A stretch of DNA of 64,000 bases from Calocera cornea HHB12733 (GCA_001632435.1 KV423937.1:202827-266826); one strand, 5' to 3'. Positions 34,700-45,302 are shown, counted from the first letter of the stretch. The notes: generated from the sequence alone by a model not told the origin. Made by a program: numbers and translations.

Positions 34700-35515
34700 G
34701 TCCTCGCAGGCAGAGTGGTCCGAGTCCAACCAGTACCACAACTTCTCCCTGCTCCCGCTGGACGAGGCGCTTGAGTTTGCGCTCACAAACACAGAGAGGA
34801 ATGAAATCCCATCAATGTCTCAGCGTCGCAGGGCACGTTCTTGAACTTGCTCGTCAAGACGACGGGGCGAAGCGCATCCTCGAGGTGGGGACGCTGGGAG
34901 CATACGTGGTCTCCGCTGGCTGTGCGCAATGCGGCTTAACGCACAAGGTACTCGTCCATCTGAATGACGAAGGCGCTCCCGGAGGGCGGCGAGCTGATCA
35001 GCCTAGAGGTGAACCCGAAGCATGCCAAGGCGCGCCTCCGCCCTCCTCGTCCTTCATTACCCGGCTAACCCAGCGCAGGTGTCCACCGAGAACCTCGCGC
35101 ACGCCGGCCTCTCCTCCAATCCAAGATCATCCTCGGCTCCGCCCTGGACACCATGCCCACGCTCTCGCCGACGCCGCCGTTTGACCTCGCCTTCATCGAC
35201 GCCGACAAGGACAACAACGGGCCCTACTTCCAGATGGCGCGTAAGCTCGTTCGCACGGGCGGCGTGATGATCGTCGATAATGTGATAAGAACGGGAGGGT
35301 TGCGGATGGGATAGAGAACAAGACGGATGTGGTGGGCGTGAGGCAGTTGCTGGAGCTGGTGAAGGAGGATAAGGCAGTCGAGGCGACGACCATGGCTACT
35401 GGTGCGCGTGGTAAAGTGCGTCTTGAGGCTATGCTCACCGTGCACGCAGTCGGCGACAAGGGCTACGACTGTTTCATGTACGGCTTTGTCAAGGAGGGTA
35501 TCTGATGATGCAGGA
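34700..35515 (+). pseudogene. class I SAM-dependent O-methyltransferase, frameshifted
   Basis: Pieces of a catechol/caffeoyl-CoA-type O-methyltransferase follow each other in the right order but in changing frames. They are 'EWSESNQYHNFSLLPLDEAL'; then 'SASQGTFLNLLVKTTG'; then 'AKRILEVGTLGAY' (SAM-binding motif I); then 'ALPEGGELISLEVNPKHAK'; then 'VSTENLAHAGL'; then 'KIILGSALDTMPTL', 'FDLAFIDADKDNN' (metal/SAM Asp motif) and 'LVRTGGVMIVDNVI'; and the C-terminal 'YDCFMYGFVKEGI' with its stop at 35513-35515. Frame breaks occur near 34790, 34870, 35115 and 35290. One expected splice donor (after HAK) reads GC instead of GT. At least four independent lesions make sequencing error unlikely and mark a dead gene. 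Cytosolic in life; substrate unknown. Confidence 0.75.
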
Positions 35516-35805
35516 GGGAACATGTACGACTGAATGAGCCATGCTTATGCGGCACCTAGGCCCTTCGATGAAGCAGATATGGGAAGTCGACGGTGGGCCA
35601 CGGCAGGGACGGGACACCGTGCTTGGTAGTTGGAATGTCATGTTATTAGGACTTCCATTGGTTACCGATTTTACGCAAGAGAACGAAAAAGGAAGACTGC
35701 CAAGTCCGTACATCTGGCTACCAGCACAAGCTGAGTCTACGAAGAAAAGGTCCAACAACAAAGAGGGTATATCAACAACTTTAGGCATTAGGCGCGGCTA
35801 GACTT

Positions 35806-37371
35806 CTAGGCGAGCATGGCTCCGACGGCGATCGCGACAGCGAGGAAGCCGCCGGAGACGACGACATGGCGGGAGCCGCTCGTCGTCGACATCGAGCCGT
35901 ATGCACCGCTCGAGCCGCTAGACGGGCTGGGGGCAGCGGAGGAGCTGCTGCTGCTACCGTCGGAAGAGGTGCCGTTCGCAGCGTTCGCGGTGGCCATCAG
36001 GACGGGCAAGTCGTCGGGGAAGACAAGGTCACCAGTGGGAGAGAATGCGCCCATGCCGGCCTCGAGACTGCCGGGGTTGGCCGCATAGAACATGCGCGTG
36101 TAGAACGCGTTCTCGATGAAGCTCTGCAAGTAGCCCTCGGGGACGACGGAGGTGTCCATCTGCGCACCCCAGGAGTAGGCGCTCGTGCCCATCGTCATGT
36201 TGTTCACCATCGCAGCCATAGTCGCTATTGTCGGGTTCACGGCAGCCTGTGCCAGGATCTCGGACTCAAGGGAGGTATCGATGGAGATGGTGGTAGGCGC
36301 GTTGACGATACCGAACATGCCCTTCTCGCAGTGACCGGGAACGCCGCAGTAGTAGAAGATAGGGCTGGTGTCGTTGATGACCTGGTTGAAGACGAAGCTG
36401 GCATTCTGCTGGCCGGAAGCGAAGGGGTTGTCGAGCGTCTTGTTGCACGGGGTGGCCTCGGACGACTTGGTCACAGTGTGGGGGCCAGCGTGCCACTGCC
36501 AGGATATGGTGTCACCGACTGAGGCGTTGATCGCGTAAGGGATGTAGCGGAGGACACCTTTGGTCGGCGCAACAACGACGGTGTGCGTCACCGGGGGGTT
36601 ACCAGAGCTGCCGCTGCCAGAGTCCCAGCTGCCGGAGCTGCCGGAGCCACCGCTGTAGGAAGGAGGCTGGGTGGTCGAGGGAGGAGGCAGCTGGTTCCAC
36701 TGGGCCTGGCACTGAGAGACGCAACTATTGTAGTCGGAGCCCCAGTTCGAGGAGCCAGAGCCGTAGGAGCTGCCGGAACCATACGAACCCGAACCGCTCC
36801 ATGAGCTCTCGGTGGCAACAGCCTGGACGGTGGTGGTGGCGACCCAGGTCGTCTGGGAGGTCGTCTGCCAGGAGTTGTCGGCAGTCGAGGTGGTGTCCCA
36901 CGAGTTGTCGACGGAAGAGGTCGACTGCCAAGAGTTGTCAGCAGAAGCAGTCTGCCAGGAGTTGTCTGCAGTGGATGTCGACGTCCAAGTGTCGACGGAC
37001 GAACTCCAGGTATCAGTGGACACAGAGTTCCAGCTGTCGGACCCTTGGTCGTAGTTGTTGTTCGACCCTTGGTTCCAGCTGTTGTCGCCGCTGGAACCGT
37101 AGTTGTTGGAGCCGTAGTTATAGCTGTTGTCTGACCCGGAGTTGTAGCTGTTGCCGGAGGAGCCAGAGTTGTAGCTGTTGTCGGAGCCAGAGTTGTAGCT
37201 GTCAGATCCGGAGGACCCATAGTTGTTGGAGCCGTAGTTGTTAGAGCCGTAGTTGGAGGCGGGAGCGCTGTAAGAACCGCGCTTGAAGCGCCTGTTGTTG
37301 GAGGGAGCGGCCGAGGTGACGGCGGAGAGGACCGCAATGGCAGTAAGGAGAGGAGTGGTGAGGATGACCAT
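35806..37371 (-). CDS. secreted GPI-anchored-type cupredoxin with Ser/Asn/Tyr repeats
   Basis: One uninterrupted 521-codon exon on the minus strand. It has a signal peptide (MVILTTPLLTAIAVLSAVTSA), a dibasic Kex2-like site (RRFKR) just after it, then about 90 residues of NYGSNN / SDNSYNSGS repeats and five ~11-residue repeats built on ADNSWQT or VDNSWDT. A Cys pair (NSCVSQCQAQW) precedes the cupredoxin domain at about 275-375: 'VLRYIPYAINASVGDTISWQ', the Cu ligand His in AGPHTVT, and Cys, His and Met in YYCGVPGHCEKGMFG, so a type 1 copper site looks complete. A Ser-rich stretch and a hydrophobic end (VVVSGGFLAVAIAVGAMLA) fit a GPI signal. This is the 'extracellular serine-rich protein' class of fungal cell-wall cupredoxins. 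The role is not established; electron transfer or copper handling at the wall is inferred. Confidence 0.88.
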   Translation of the reverse strand: MVILTTPLLTAIAVLSAVTSAAPSNNRRFKRGSYSAPASNYGSNNYGSNNYGSSGSDSYNSGSDNSYNSGSSGNSYNSGSDNSYNYGSNNYGSSGDNSWNQGSNNNYDQGSDSWNSVSTDTWSSSVDTWTSTSTADNSWQTASADNSWQSTSSVDNSWDTTSTADNSWQTTSQTTWVATTTVQAVATESSWSGSGSYGSGSSYGSGSSNWGSDYNSCVSQCQAQWNQLPPPSTTQPPSYSGGSGSSGSWDSGSGSSGNPPVTHTVVVAPTKGVLRYIPYAINASVGDTISWQWHAGPHTVTKSSEATPCNKTLDNPFASGQQNASFVFNQVINDTSPIFYYCGVPGHCEKGMFGIVNAPTTISIDTSLESEILAQAAVNPTIATMAAMVNNMTMGTSAYSWGAQMDTSVVPEGYLQSFIENAFYTRMFYAANPGSLEAGMGAFSPTGDLVFPDDLPVLMATANAANGTSSDGSSSSSSAAPSPSSGSSGAYGSMSTTSGSRHVVVSGGFLAVAIAVGAMLA

Positions 37372-38450
37372 CTTTGCTCAAGGGTACTTCGATCGAGGTG
37401 GGAAAGGGGTGACGTGGGCGGTTGATCTGTCAAGGGACCTTCCAGAGGTAGTGGGGACTCTCTCAAAGAGTTAGATGTGCTGTGGATGAATGTCAGTCGG
37501 GCGCTTCACTTGCAGTAAAGGAGGACTCACGTGACGAGACTAGCTCGATGGGGGGGAGTCGAACGAAGGAGGGGCGAGGAGCAGAGAAGGGCCAAGCCTG
37601 ACGATACCAAGCCCACCGTCGAGCGCCTTTTAACCAGCCAGTCGAAGCGCGGTATCCAGGGTCGAAGCTGATGATGGTACGATGCTCATTTTCGGTATCC
37701 TTCGCCCACAGCAACTGTCCCGCGCCGCTCAGCATGGCGCCTCATACCAACTCTGGGGAACGTTGACAAGGGTCCACGAGCGCACACACGACGGCGACGG
37801 CGCTTCTTGTGCAAAAAGACAAAGATAAGTCGTTCGTTACGTTATCCCACGGTAACGACCATCGAGAAGTTCCGGGCAGAAGCCTGAATAGAACCTGCAG
37901 CCGGAAGACAGATTGCGTCACATTGGGGGGGGCAAGACAATGACCGTCGTTACAAGGAATGAGTCGCATTTGCGTCTCTACCAGATATCAGCCAAGGATT
38001 GAATCAGCATCTAGCCCAGTGTGCCCAGTGCTGTTCGACAAGCGCGAGCGCCGCCCTGAACGGTGGTTCTGGGAGAGGGTCGAGAAGTCAAGAAGACGCG
38101 GAAGCAATCTCCGCATTTCATTTGGTTGTCACGTTCCTAGGCGACGCGGCTCTTGTCGTTCCTCTTCGTTCGCATTCCAGCGCTATTTCCTCATTGCCAT
38201 GCGAACGTAGATCTTCATCAATTAACTTCCCTCGTACAACAAGGAATCTTAGCTAATCAATCATCGGGGGAAACGCCTCATCATCGGTCCATGCAGTCTT
38301 CCTTGCAACCCGTCTACAGATGCCAGTCAAGCAAAAAGGCTCCGGTAGCCGGTGCAACAGCGAGAAAACGACCCGCGCTTCTTGCTCCGCTACAATACAG
38401 ACAGACGACACTCTCAGAAGAGTAATCGAGTGGGTCGATCCGTCGGGAAC
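37372..38450. other. intergenic
   Basis: No gene seen. The part next to 37372 is the promoter side of the cupredoxin gene. Only short composition-driven open frames occur here. Confidence 0.4.
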
Positions 38451-39883
38451 TCAGATCCGTCCGGTCTTCGGGCCCGCCGGTAATCGGTGCTGGGACTTGG
38501 GCCTCGACGCCAGCCCCGCTGACAACAGTGGCCTCATCGTTACGTTGTTCGATGGGTCCACCACCGCCAGGTTCCCCATGCGCCTTGCGTCGCGTAGCTC
38601 GCGGAGCCTGTTCTGCGCGCGCGTCGCCGGCGCCGGCGAGCGCACCTTGACATAGTCCGTAGCGGGGGACTGGGCGTATGCCTCGTAGATGTCGCGAAGG
38701 CTCTGGTTCGACGCGACGCTTGTCGCCGTGCCTGGCACCAGTGTCCCTGGTGTAGCCGTGCCTGTCCGTGGCGTCTGAAGCGGGCTCAAGTACTGGGTAC
38801 CAGCGCTGTACATCGGGGGAGGTGTGGTGACATTGTACTCTGTACCGTCGAACAGCCACCCCGGGAGGTCGTTCCTGTGCCGTGCCCGGTCGATGTAGTA
38901 TGTCTTCATGACGGCGGTGAGGTGTGTCTCTCCACCTGGCGTAGTAGCTACAGGGGAGCAGTCAGCCACCACCACGATAATGATTCAGGCTGCGACGTAC
39001 GTTCGTCGTACTCATCTTCTCCCTCTCCATAGAAGTTCCATTCCTTAGCCGTTGCTGCAGCGCTCGCTACGAGCCGCTCCCAGAGCGTTGGCCCGTAGGT
39101 CGGCTGGCGTGTCAGAGTCGCTGTCACTGGGCAAGTCAGATCCTGTAGACGAAACGGATATTGGTGGGACGCACCAGGTAATGGTGGAACAGGCGGAATG
39201 ATCTCCTCCTCCTCCTCCGTTACGATATTCGTCTGACTCTTCGTCCTGCTCCTCAGTGACAATCCCGACGGCCTGTTCTTTAGGCTCTTCCCGCTCTTGC
39301 TCGTTTGGACGGAGATGATCGACCTGCTATCATCTGACGTCTCGGAGCCGGCGATGGAGCCAGCGCGTCCTGGTCGGTCGAAGAGCGAGCTGGAGCTGGA
39401 GGTTGCCGAAGATGTCGACGAATTCGACCGCGTGTGGCTCAGAGTAGGGCGACCATGTGAGCGTGATCGTCTTGTGGCGGATAGTCGGCTGCTGCTCTCT
39501 CCCGTACGACCACGAGTGTATTCGGCGGGCAACGTGGGGATACCCAGGCCTTGCGCAGAGGGCATGTTGGGCGAGTCGAGCTGCGCGAGGATAGAGTGGT
39601 TGCTATTCCTGTGCTGAGGAAAATTCGGGCGAACAGCGCTACGAGAGATACGGGGCGAAAGAGGAGAGGAGGAGACTGGTGAGGGTGAGGGTGGGAAGCG
39701 ATAGGAGCTGGGGATACGCGTTGGAGATGCGGTGTGCAGGACCAGTTGAGGACGAGCAGAGGGCGACTGGGCGGTTAGGGAGGACGCCGTACGGGGAGGG
39801 CGCGATAGGTGCAGGCTAGACGTCGGTGAAGGTGGAGGCCCGTTGCTAGCGACATCGTTCCGATAGCGTTGTAGTCTATCCAT
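38451..39883 (-). CDS. low-complexity hypothetical protein
   Basis: Minus strand, ATG 39883, two exons joined by a ~50-bp intron at about 38950-39000, TGA at 38451-38453, about 450 residues. The first 290 residues are Ser/Pro/Arg-rich (SPSPVSSSPLSPRISRS, SSTSSATSSSSSLFDRPGR) with a short Glu run before IIPPVPPLP, a possible SH3 ligand. The segment from 'WERLVASAAATAKEWNFYGE' through 'MKTYYIDRARHRNDLPGWLF' looks more conserved and may be the functional core. The C-terminus is basic (RAQNRLRELRDARR). I recognise no domain. It is divergent to the helicase gene, with an inverted-repeat element between them. Confidence 0.6.
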
Positions 39884-40235
39884 GGGAGCAAAGGGTGGTT
39901 GTCAAGCGAGTCCCGCGGGTCGTCGCGTCGAGCGATCAAGAGTGGTTGTTAATGAGCGAGCACAAAGAGCGTCAGGAAGAGAATATCGCTGCAGACCAGC
40001 TGAGCGACAACGAAAGTTGGTCGTTGACCGATAAGGAGCGGTAGGGAGCTGACAGGAAGGACGAACAGAACGGCTGATGCACAGGCAGACGGGGGGCGGT
40101 GGACACAGCGCTAGGCAGTGACCGACTTGGCTACAGTACAAAACCCCCTTATAGCCGTTTCATTACAGCGGGTATGACTGCATCGCCACCGGCCTCGCAC
40201 CAGCCGGCTCCTCCGGCGTCTAACGAGTATAGGTC
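39884..40235. other. divergent promoter, left part
   Basis: Upstream of the minus-strand gene at 39883. No gene seen; ends at the inverted-repeat element. Confidence 0.4.
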
Positions 40236-40324
40236 AGATGAGTAGGGTGTAGGGTGTAGGAACGCGCGCGTCGGAGGCAAACAGTCTACACAATGACCAA
40301 ATATAGTAATTTCCCTGGAAGGCA

Positions 40325-40353
40325 CAAGGCTATGGGCTCCGCCCATAGCCTTG
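40325..40353. repeat. perfect 13-bp stem hairpin
   Basis: CAAGGCTATGGGC (40325-40337), loop TCC, GCCCATAGCCTTG (40341-40353). A perfect inverted repeat inside the 380-bp element. Confidence 0.95.
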
Positions 40354-40395
40354 CTAAGTGTGCATACAGGTATTTATTTTATATGATATTATCAT

Positions 40396-40450
40396 CCTAA
40401 CCCTAACCCATCCCTAACCCTAACCTCAACCCATCCCCAACCCTAACCTC
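40396..40450 (-). repeat. interstitial telomere-like repeats
   Basis: About 55 bp of CCCTAA units with variants (CCTAACCCTAACCCATCC and similar), i.e. TTAGGG-type repeats on the minus strand. TTAGGG is the usual telomere unit of basidiomycetes. The element's inverted ends also carry a TAGGGTG heptamer repeated, so telomere-like motifs are present in three places within 380 bp. Confidence 0.8.
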
Positions 40451-40732
40451 GCTTCGCTCGCTTCTCCTAACTAGTACCCTAACACACACATCCCAACCCA
40501 GTAGCTCACACCTCCTGTTTACTTGCGGTGCCTGAGCAAAATATTGCCATATTTGGCAGTTCCGCGTCCAATCTGCTTCCGACGCGCGTTCCTACACCCT
40601 ACACCCTACTCATCTGGTCATTCCTCGCGTCTAACCTTGTTGCATACCACACGCTGGCTACCATCGATCCAAGCCCATACTCTGGCAACGTATCTGCGAT
40701 AGGGTAGACGACGAAGAGGAACGTCGCAGAAC

Positions 40733-43205
40733 ATGCTATCTCGATTCCATCTCCCTAGGCGGCTGTGGTCCTTGCTGCATTCGGATCCGTCAACACCTCG
40801 CCCTGCTGCCATTCGGTGGTCTCCGTTCGCGTCTGCTGCTGCTGCTCCTCTGCAAAGCTCTGCAGCGGACATCCCGGATACTGGCAGCATCACTATGCGA
40901 CCTTATCAGGAGACGTGCGTGCAATCATGCCTTGATGCACTCGCGGCCGGTTACACTCGCATAGGCGTGTCCTCTCCAACGGGAAGCGGTAAGACGACCA
41001 TCTTCCTGTCTCTGATCTCGCGTCTTTCTCCGCCCGAGGCGCGCCCAGACGCGACCCGCGCCCTTGTCATCGTGAGTAGCGTTGAGCTGGTTGATCAGAC
41101 GGCGAAAGCTGCTGCTGCGATGTTCCCCGACTTGCTGGTGGAGGTGGAGCAGGGTCGCCGCGAGGCGACCGGCACGGCTGATCTGTAGGCTCCCCTCTTT
41201 CTGGGATGTAACCGCGTTTCATAACAGTGCTACAGCACTATTGCAACATACCAGAGCTTGAACACATCGTCGAGGTTGGAGAAGTTCGATGCCTCGCGGA
41301 TGAAGGCCGTCATCGTAGATGAGGCGCACCACACTGCAGCGCCTACTTATCGTCACATTCTCTCGCATTTCGACCCTATCGTTGCAGCCGATCTGGCGTC
41401 CAGACAAAGACGTGAACCAGAGGTCAAGCCTGTAGAAGATACCGTAGAGTTGTCACCTGCACGGGAAGAACAGCAGTCATCGAAGGTGCCCATCATTGGG
41501 TTTTCAGCAACTTTCAGCAGACATGATGGTCTCGCCCTGGGAAAGGTCTTCCAGCGGATTGTATATCACCGAGATTTCCTTGAGATGATTCGAGAGCAAT
41601 GGTAATACAGGGTTCCCGCACTAGCGTTGGTCGCTGATCTTTTGGGAAGGCTATGTGACGTTCGATTCACCATGGTCAAGGCGAACCTCAACCTTCGCAA
41701 GGTCAAAGTCAGCAGCACCACGGGTGACTTCAAGGCGACAAGTCTGGCGCACGTTGTCAATGCCCAGAGCATCAACAATCTGGTCGTGAAGACCTGGCTG
41801 CATCGTGCCTGTACGTTGAGGTCATCTGTTATCAGCTACTCCTAACTTTGCTGCAGCCGACCGCAAATCCACTCTCGTCTTTTGTGTGGACATCCAGCAC
41901 GTCATAGACCTCACAAATACCTTCAGGAAAAAGGGCATCGACGCGCGCTTCCTACATTCCAAGATGCTGAGTAGCGAGCGGAGGGGGCTTGTCTCAGATT
42001 TCCGGGAGAGCAAATTTCCGGTACTCGTCAACTGTTCAATCCTCGTCGAGGGCGCAGATATGCCCAATACCGATTGCGTGATGCTATGCCGACCGACACG
42101 ATCAAGGAATCTGTTCACTCAGATGATAGGCCGAGGCATGCGCTTAAGCCCCCTTACGAACAAGAAAGACTGCCGGGTCATCGATTTTGTCGATAGTATC
42201 GAGGGGGTGCATGGGGTTGTGGGTATACCGACGCTGTTTGGCCTTGATCCTGATCACATTGTTGACGGTATGTTACGAGCTTTGAGCAACGTGCCGATAT
42301 CTCACAACGGACACCGCATAGACGCCTCACTGGAGCAGATGGAGGAAGAGGTGGCCCTGGAGAAGGAGGTGGAACAAGAAGCCGCCTTTAAAGGCCCAGA
42401 ACCAAGCTCTGTCACTTACATCGACTACGATGATCCCTTCGAACTGGAACACGACTCGTCTACAGGGTCGCCGACGATATACCAACTTAGCCCATTTGCA
42501 TGGGTAGCTTGTCCCCAAGGAGTCTATGTTCTGGAGTGCTTGTGGAAAGGTTGGATCACCATCGCGCCGAGAGGGAATGACTTTGAAGGATCCTTCACTC
42601 CTACGTTGACACAATGGCATTCGGGATCGTTGACAGAATGGCATTCAGGACACAAGAACCCCGACAGGGTCAGTACCCCCTATGGCCGAAAGCAAAGCAT
42701 CTTCACGGCGGAAGACCTTCCTGCGGCGTTGCGGGCAGCAGAGACGTATGCCGTAAAGAACGTGAGCAAAGAGCTCCCTCCACTCGCGTGAGCTCAGTTA
42801 CTTGAGTGCGGAACGGCAGTACCTGATTCGTCTTCCAGATTGCTCCGATCTGCTAAATGGCGTCATGAACCTGCGTCAAGCCTCCAGATCTCTTTCATCA
42901 GGAAGAGGCTGAAGAACACTATCGCTAACCTCCAACGTCTAAACCCTTATGGGGAGACCAATGCAGATGAATGGCGCAATGACCCTGCTTCAAGCACCCA
43001 GATCACTCTCATCAGGAAGAGGATGAAGAACACTATCGCTGACCTCCAGCGTCTGAAACCTTATGGGGAGACCAATGCAGACCTCGAATCCCATGAAGAC
43101 CAGTTCTCCAACCTCACCAAAGGCCAAGCCGCTCATATAATCACTCGTTTGAGGCACGGTGCCCAGGTCGGTTCTTGCGCACTCGCGCGTCCTCATATGC
43201 GCTGA
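40733..43205 (+). CDS. IRC3: mitochondrial DEAD/DEAH-box helicase, IRC3-like
   Basis: Five exons (40733 to ~41187; acceptor TACAG near 41235; a 48-bp intron near 41605; a ~45-bp intron near 41812; a ~48-bp intron near 42792) encode roughly 740 residues. The N-terminus MLSRFHLPRRLWSLL is Arg-rich and amphipathic, a mitochondrial presequence. SF2 motifs are intact: Walker A SSPTGSGKTT, motif Ia TIATYQSL (restored by splicing), VDEAHH, GFSATF, and motif VI QMIGRGMR. Yeast Irc3 is a branched-DNA helicase needed for mtDNA stability. The C-terminal part holds two tandem 38-residue units (WRHEPASS... and WRNDPASS...) followed by a LTKGQAAHIITRL motif, where the family normally has one such unit. An inverted-repeat element sits in its promoter. 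Confidence 0.85.
42858..43085 (+). repeat. 114-bp in-frame tandem duplication in IRC3
   Basis: Two adjacent 114-bp units encode 38 residues each (from W-R-H-E-P-A-S-S to Y-G-E-T-N-A-D, then W-R-N-D-P-A-S-S to Y-G-E-T-N-A-D). 29 of 38 residues are identical. The DNA is also alike, with shared words such as ATCAGGAAGAGG and AAGAACACTATCGCT, so the duplication is fairly recent. Confidence 0.85.
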
Positions 43206-43843
43206 ACTCTATGCCAGGCATACTATGAGAATAAGATAGCATCAAAACCTACCATCAGAGTACTCAAGCAACGCAGGAAAACGGAGCTCCGCGCGAGCAG
43301 AGGTGTGGTACAGGTCGGACCGTTGGATGGTCAGCCTGTGCTCCGATTGTGTTCGGAATTCGTAAGGTCAGTTTGCCCCGATCACCGAAAAAGGTATACC
43401 CCTTTTATTTAATCGATCGCCGCAGAGGTGATGAGGATGGTACAATGGCGCTCGAAAGTGAAAACACCTCGTGGAAATAGGTGCGATATTGCGGCCTCGT
43501 TCCGTATTCAGGTCTTGAACACAGCCCCTCATTCCGGAAGGGCTATTGCAGGAGATTCGCTGGGCAGCGTTTCGTGAGGCATACATACCTCGACCAACAC
43601 ATCACGATATCATACTCATCATTGTAGCATTAAAATTTCAATAGACGAAGAAAATTGCTCCTGTGCACAGGCTAGTGTTCCTTTCCAGGGTCTTCCGAAG
43701 AGCCCAATGTCGTAATGTATCCCACAATTGATTCCGGCCGACCCCAGCCGGCCCCGATGGTATCGCTCACGTTCGTCTTCATCATATAAGTGCGCCCCCC
43801 AAATCCACGACCAGTCCACACTCTCTACCACCCAACGTTTACA
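43206..43843. other. intergenic, PGK promoter
   Basis: No gene seen. The right end is the PGK promoter, with a TATA-like box and a CT-rich leader. Confidence 0.5.
43783..43790 (+). promoter_or_regulatory. TATA-like box of PGK
   Basis: CATATAAG lies 54 bp before the PGK ATG at 43844, followed by a C/A-rich leader. Position and sequence fit a core promoter TATA element of a strongly expressed fungal gene. Confidence 0.5.
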
Positions 43844-45302
43844 ATGTCTCTCTCTAGCAAGCTTTCCATCACCGACCTCGACCTCAAGGGCAAGCGCGTC
43901 CTCATCCGAGTGGACTTCAATGTCCCCATGAAGGATGGCGAGGTCACAAATGACGCCGTGAGTGTCGAGGATCATCAGCGCATACATGTGGCTAACCAGC
44001 CTCACAGCGCATTGTAGCCGCTCTTCCTACAATCAAGTATGCCGTGGAGCAAGGTGGGCACATTTGTCACCTTGAGATAACGGAATGCTCACCCAAATGA
44101 AGGCGCGCAAGCCGTCATCCTGATGTCCCATTTGGGCCGTCCGGATGGCAAGGTCAACCCCAAGTACTCACTCGGGCCTGTCGCTCCTGTTGTCTCCAAG
44201 CTTCTCGGCAAGGAGGTTAAGTTCATTCCCTCTCTCGAACCGTCTCCGAAAGGGGAGATCGCTTCCGCACCTACTGGTACCGTCTTCCTGCTCGAGAACC
44301 TGCGGTTCCACATCGAGGAGGAGGGTTCCGTGAAGAACAAGGACGGGACCAAGACGAAGGCGTCGCCCGAAGCCGTTGAGAAATTCCGCGAGCAGCTTAC
44401 CGAACTCGGGGATGTCTACGTCAACGATGCCTTTGGTACCGCCCATCGTGCCCATTCTTCCATGGTCGGCGTCAAGCTCGAGAAGCGTGCCGCTGGCTTC
44501 CTCATGAAGAAGGAGCTTGAGTTCTTCGCCAAGGCTCTTGAGAAACCTGAGCGGCCGTTCCTTGCGATTCTCGGTGGTGCGAAGATCTCCGACAAGATCC
44601 AGCTGATCGACAACATGCTCGACAAGGTACGTGTATGTTGCGTTGTACAACAGTATTCGGTCCTAAGCATGTATACAGGTCGACTCTCTCATCATTGGCG
44701 GTGGCATGGCTTTCACCTTCAAGAAGGTTCTCAGCAACGTGGCCATCGGCAACTCGCTTTTTGATAAGGAGGGCGCCGAGAAGGTACATGCCCTCCACGA
44801 GAAGGCCGTGCAGAACAAGGTCAAGGTCGTCTTCCCGGTCGACTACGTCACTGGCGACAAGTTCGGTGAAGATGCCAAGGTTCGTCCGAATAGCCCAGAA
44901 CCAGTGAGTAATTCTGACTTCTAACGATAGGTTGGCGCTGCGACTGACGAGTCGGGCATTCCCGACGGCTGGCTCGGCTTGGATATCGGCCCAAAGTCCC
45001 GTGAGCTCTTCCGCGAGACCGTTCTCCAGGCGAAGACCATCCTCTGGAACGGCCCGCCAGGCGTTTTCGAGATCCCCGCGTTCGCAGAGGGTTCCAAGGC
45101 CCTGCTCGCCGCCACCCTCGAGGCTGCCAAGAACGGAGCGACCGTTATCGTTGGTGGCGGTGACACCGCTACCGTCGTTGCCAAGTTCGGCGGTGAGGAG
45201 GAGCTCACCAAGCACGGCCACGTCTCCACCGGTGGTGGAGCTAGCTTAGAGCTGTTGGAGGGCAAGACGCTGCCTGGTGTCGCCGCACTCAGCGAGAAAT
45301 GA
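43844..45302 (+). CDS. PGK1: phosphoglycerate kinase
   Basis: Five exons (43844-43957, 44008-44053, 44103-44626, 44679-44879, 44931-45302) join in phase to about 418 residues, the normal family length. It catalyses 1,3-bisphosphoglycerate + ADP to 3-phosphoglycerate + ATP in cytosolic glycolysis. Substrate-loop and hinge motifs are intact: '[12 protein letters not shown]', '[10 protein letters not shown]', '[19 protein letters not shown]', '[18 protein letters not shown]', 'GGGMAFTF' and the nucleotide-binding '[14 protein letters not shown]' with '[16 protein letters not shown]'. The C-rich synonymous codon use in exons 3-5 fits high expression. A TATA-like box lies 54 bp upstream. Confidence 0.97.

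Larger units (their letters stand above)
40236..40615. mobile_element. MITE-like inverted-repeat element with telomere-like core
   Basis: A 380-bp element bounded by inverted repeats of about 40 bp. The left end starts AGATGAGTAGGGTGTAGGG and the right end is its reverse complement, finishing CCCTACTCATCT at 40615. The arms differ by one extra CG on the left. Weaker inverted similarity continues inward (CAAATATAGTAATTT on the left against AAATATTGCCATATTTGG on the right). GGTC occurs directly on both sides (40232-40235 and 40616-40619), consistent with a 4-bp target duplication. It contains a perfect 13-bp-stem hairpin and a run of CCCTAA-type units, and it codes for nothing. It lies 118 bp before the ATG of the IRC3 gene. 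The call as a non-autonomous DNA element is inference from structure. Confidence 0.75.

Noticed and set aside
35806..36522. Plus-strand open frames opposite the cupredoxin gene
   Set aside because: The minus strand encodes signal peptide, copper ligands and GPI signal in one frame; the plus frames are its shadow.
40396..40450. A true chromosome end
   Set aside because: The repeats are short, degenerate and internal to an inverted-repeat element, with normal genes on both sides.
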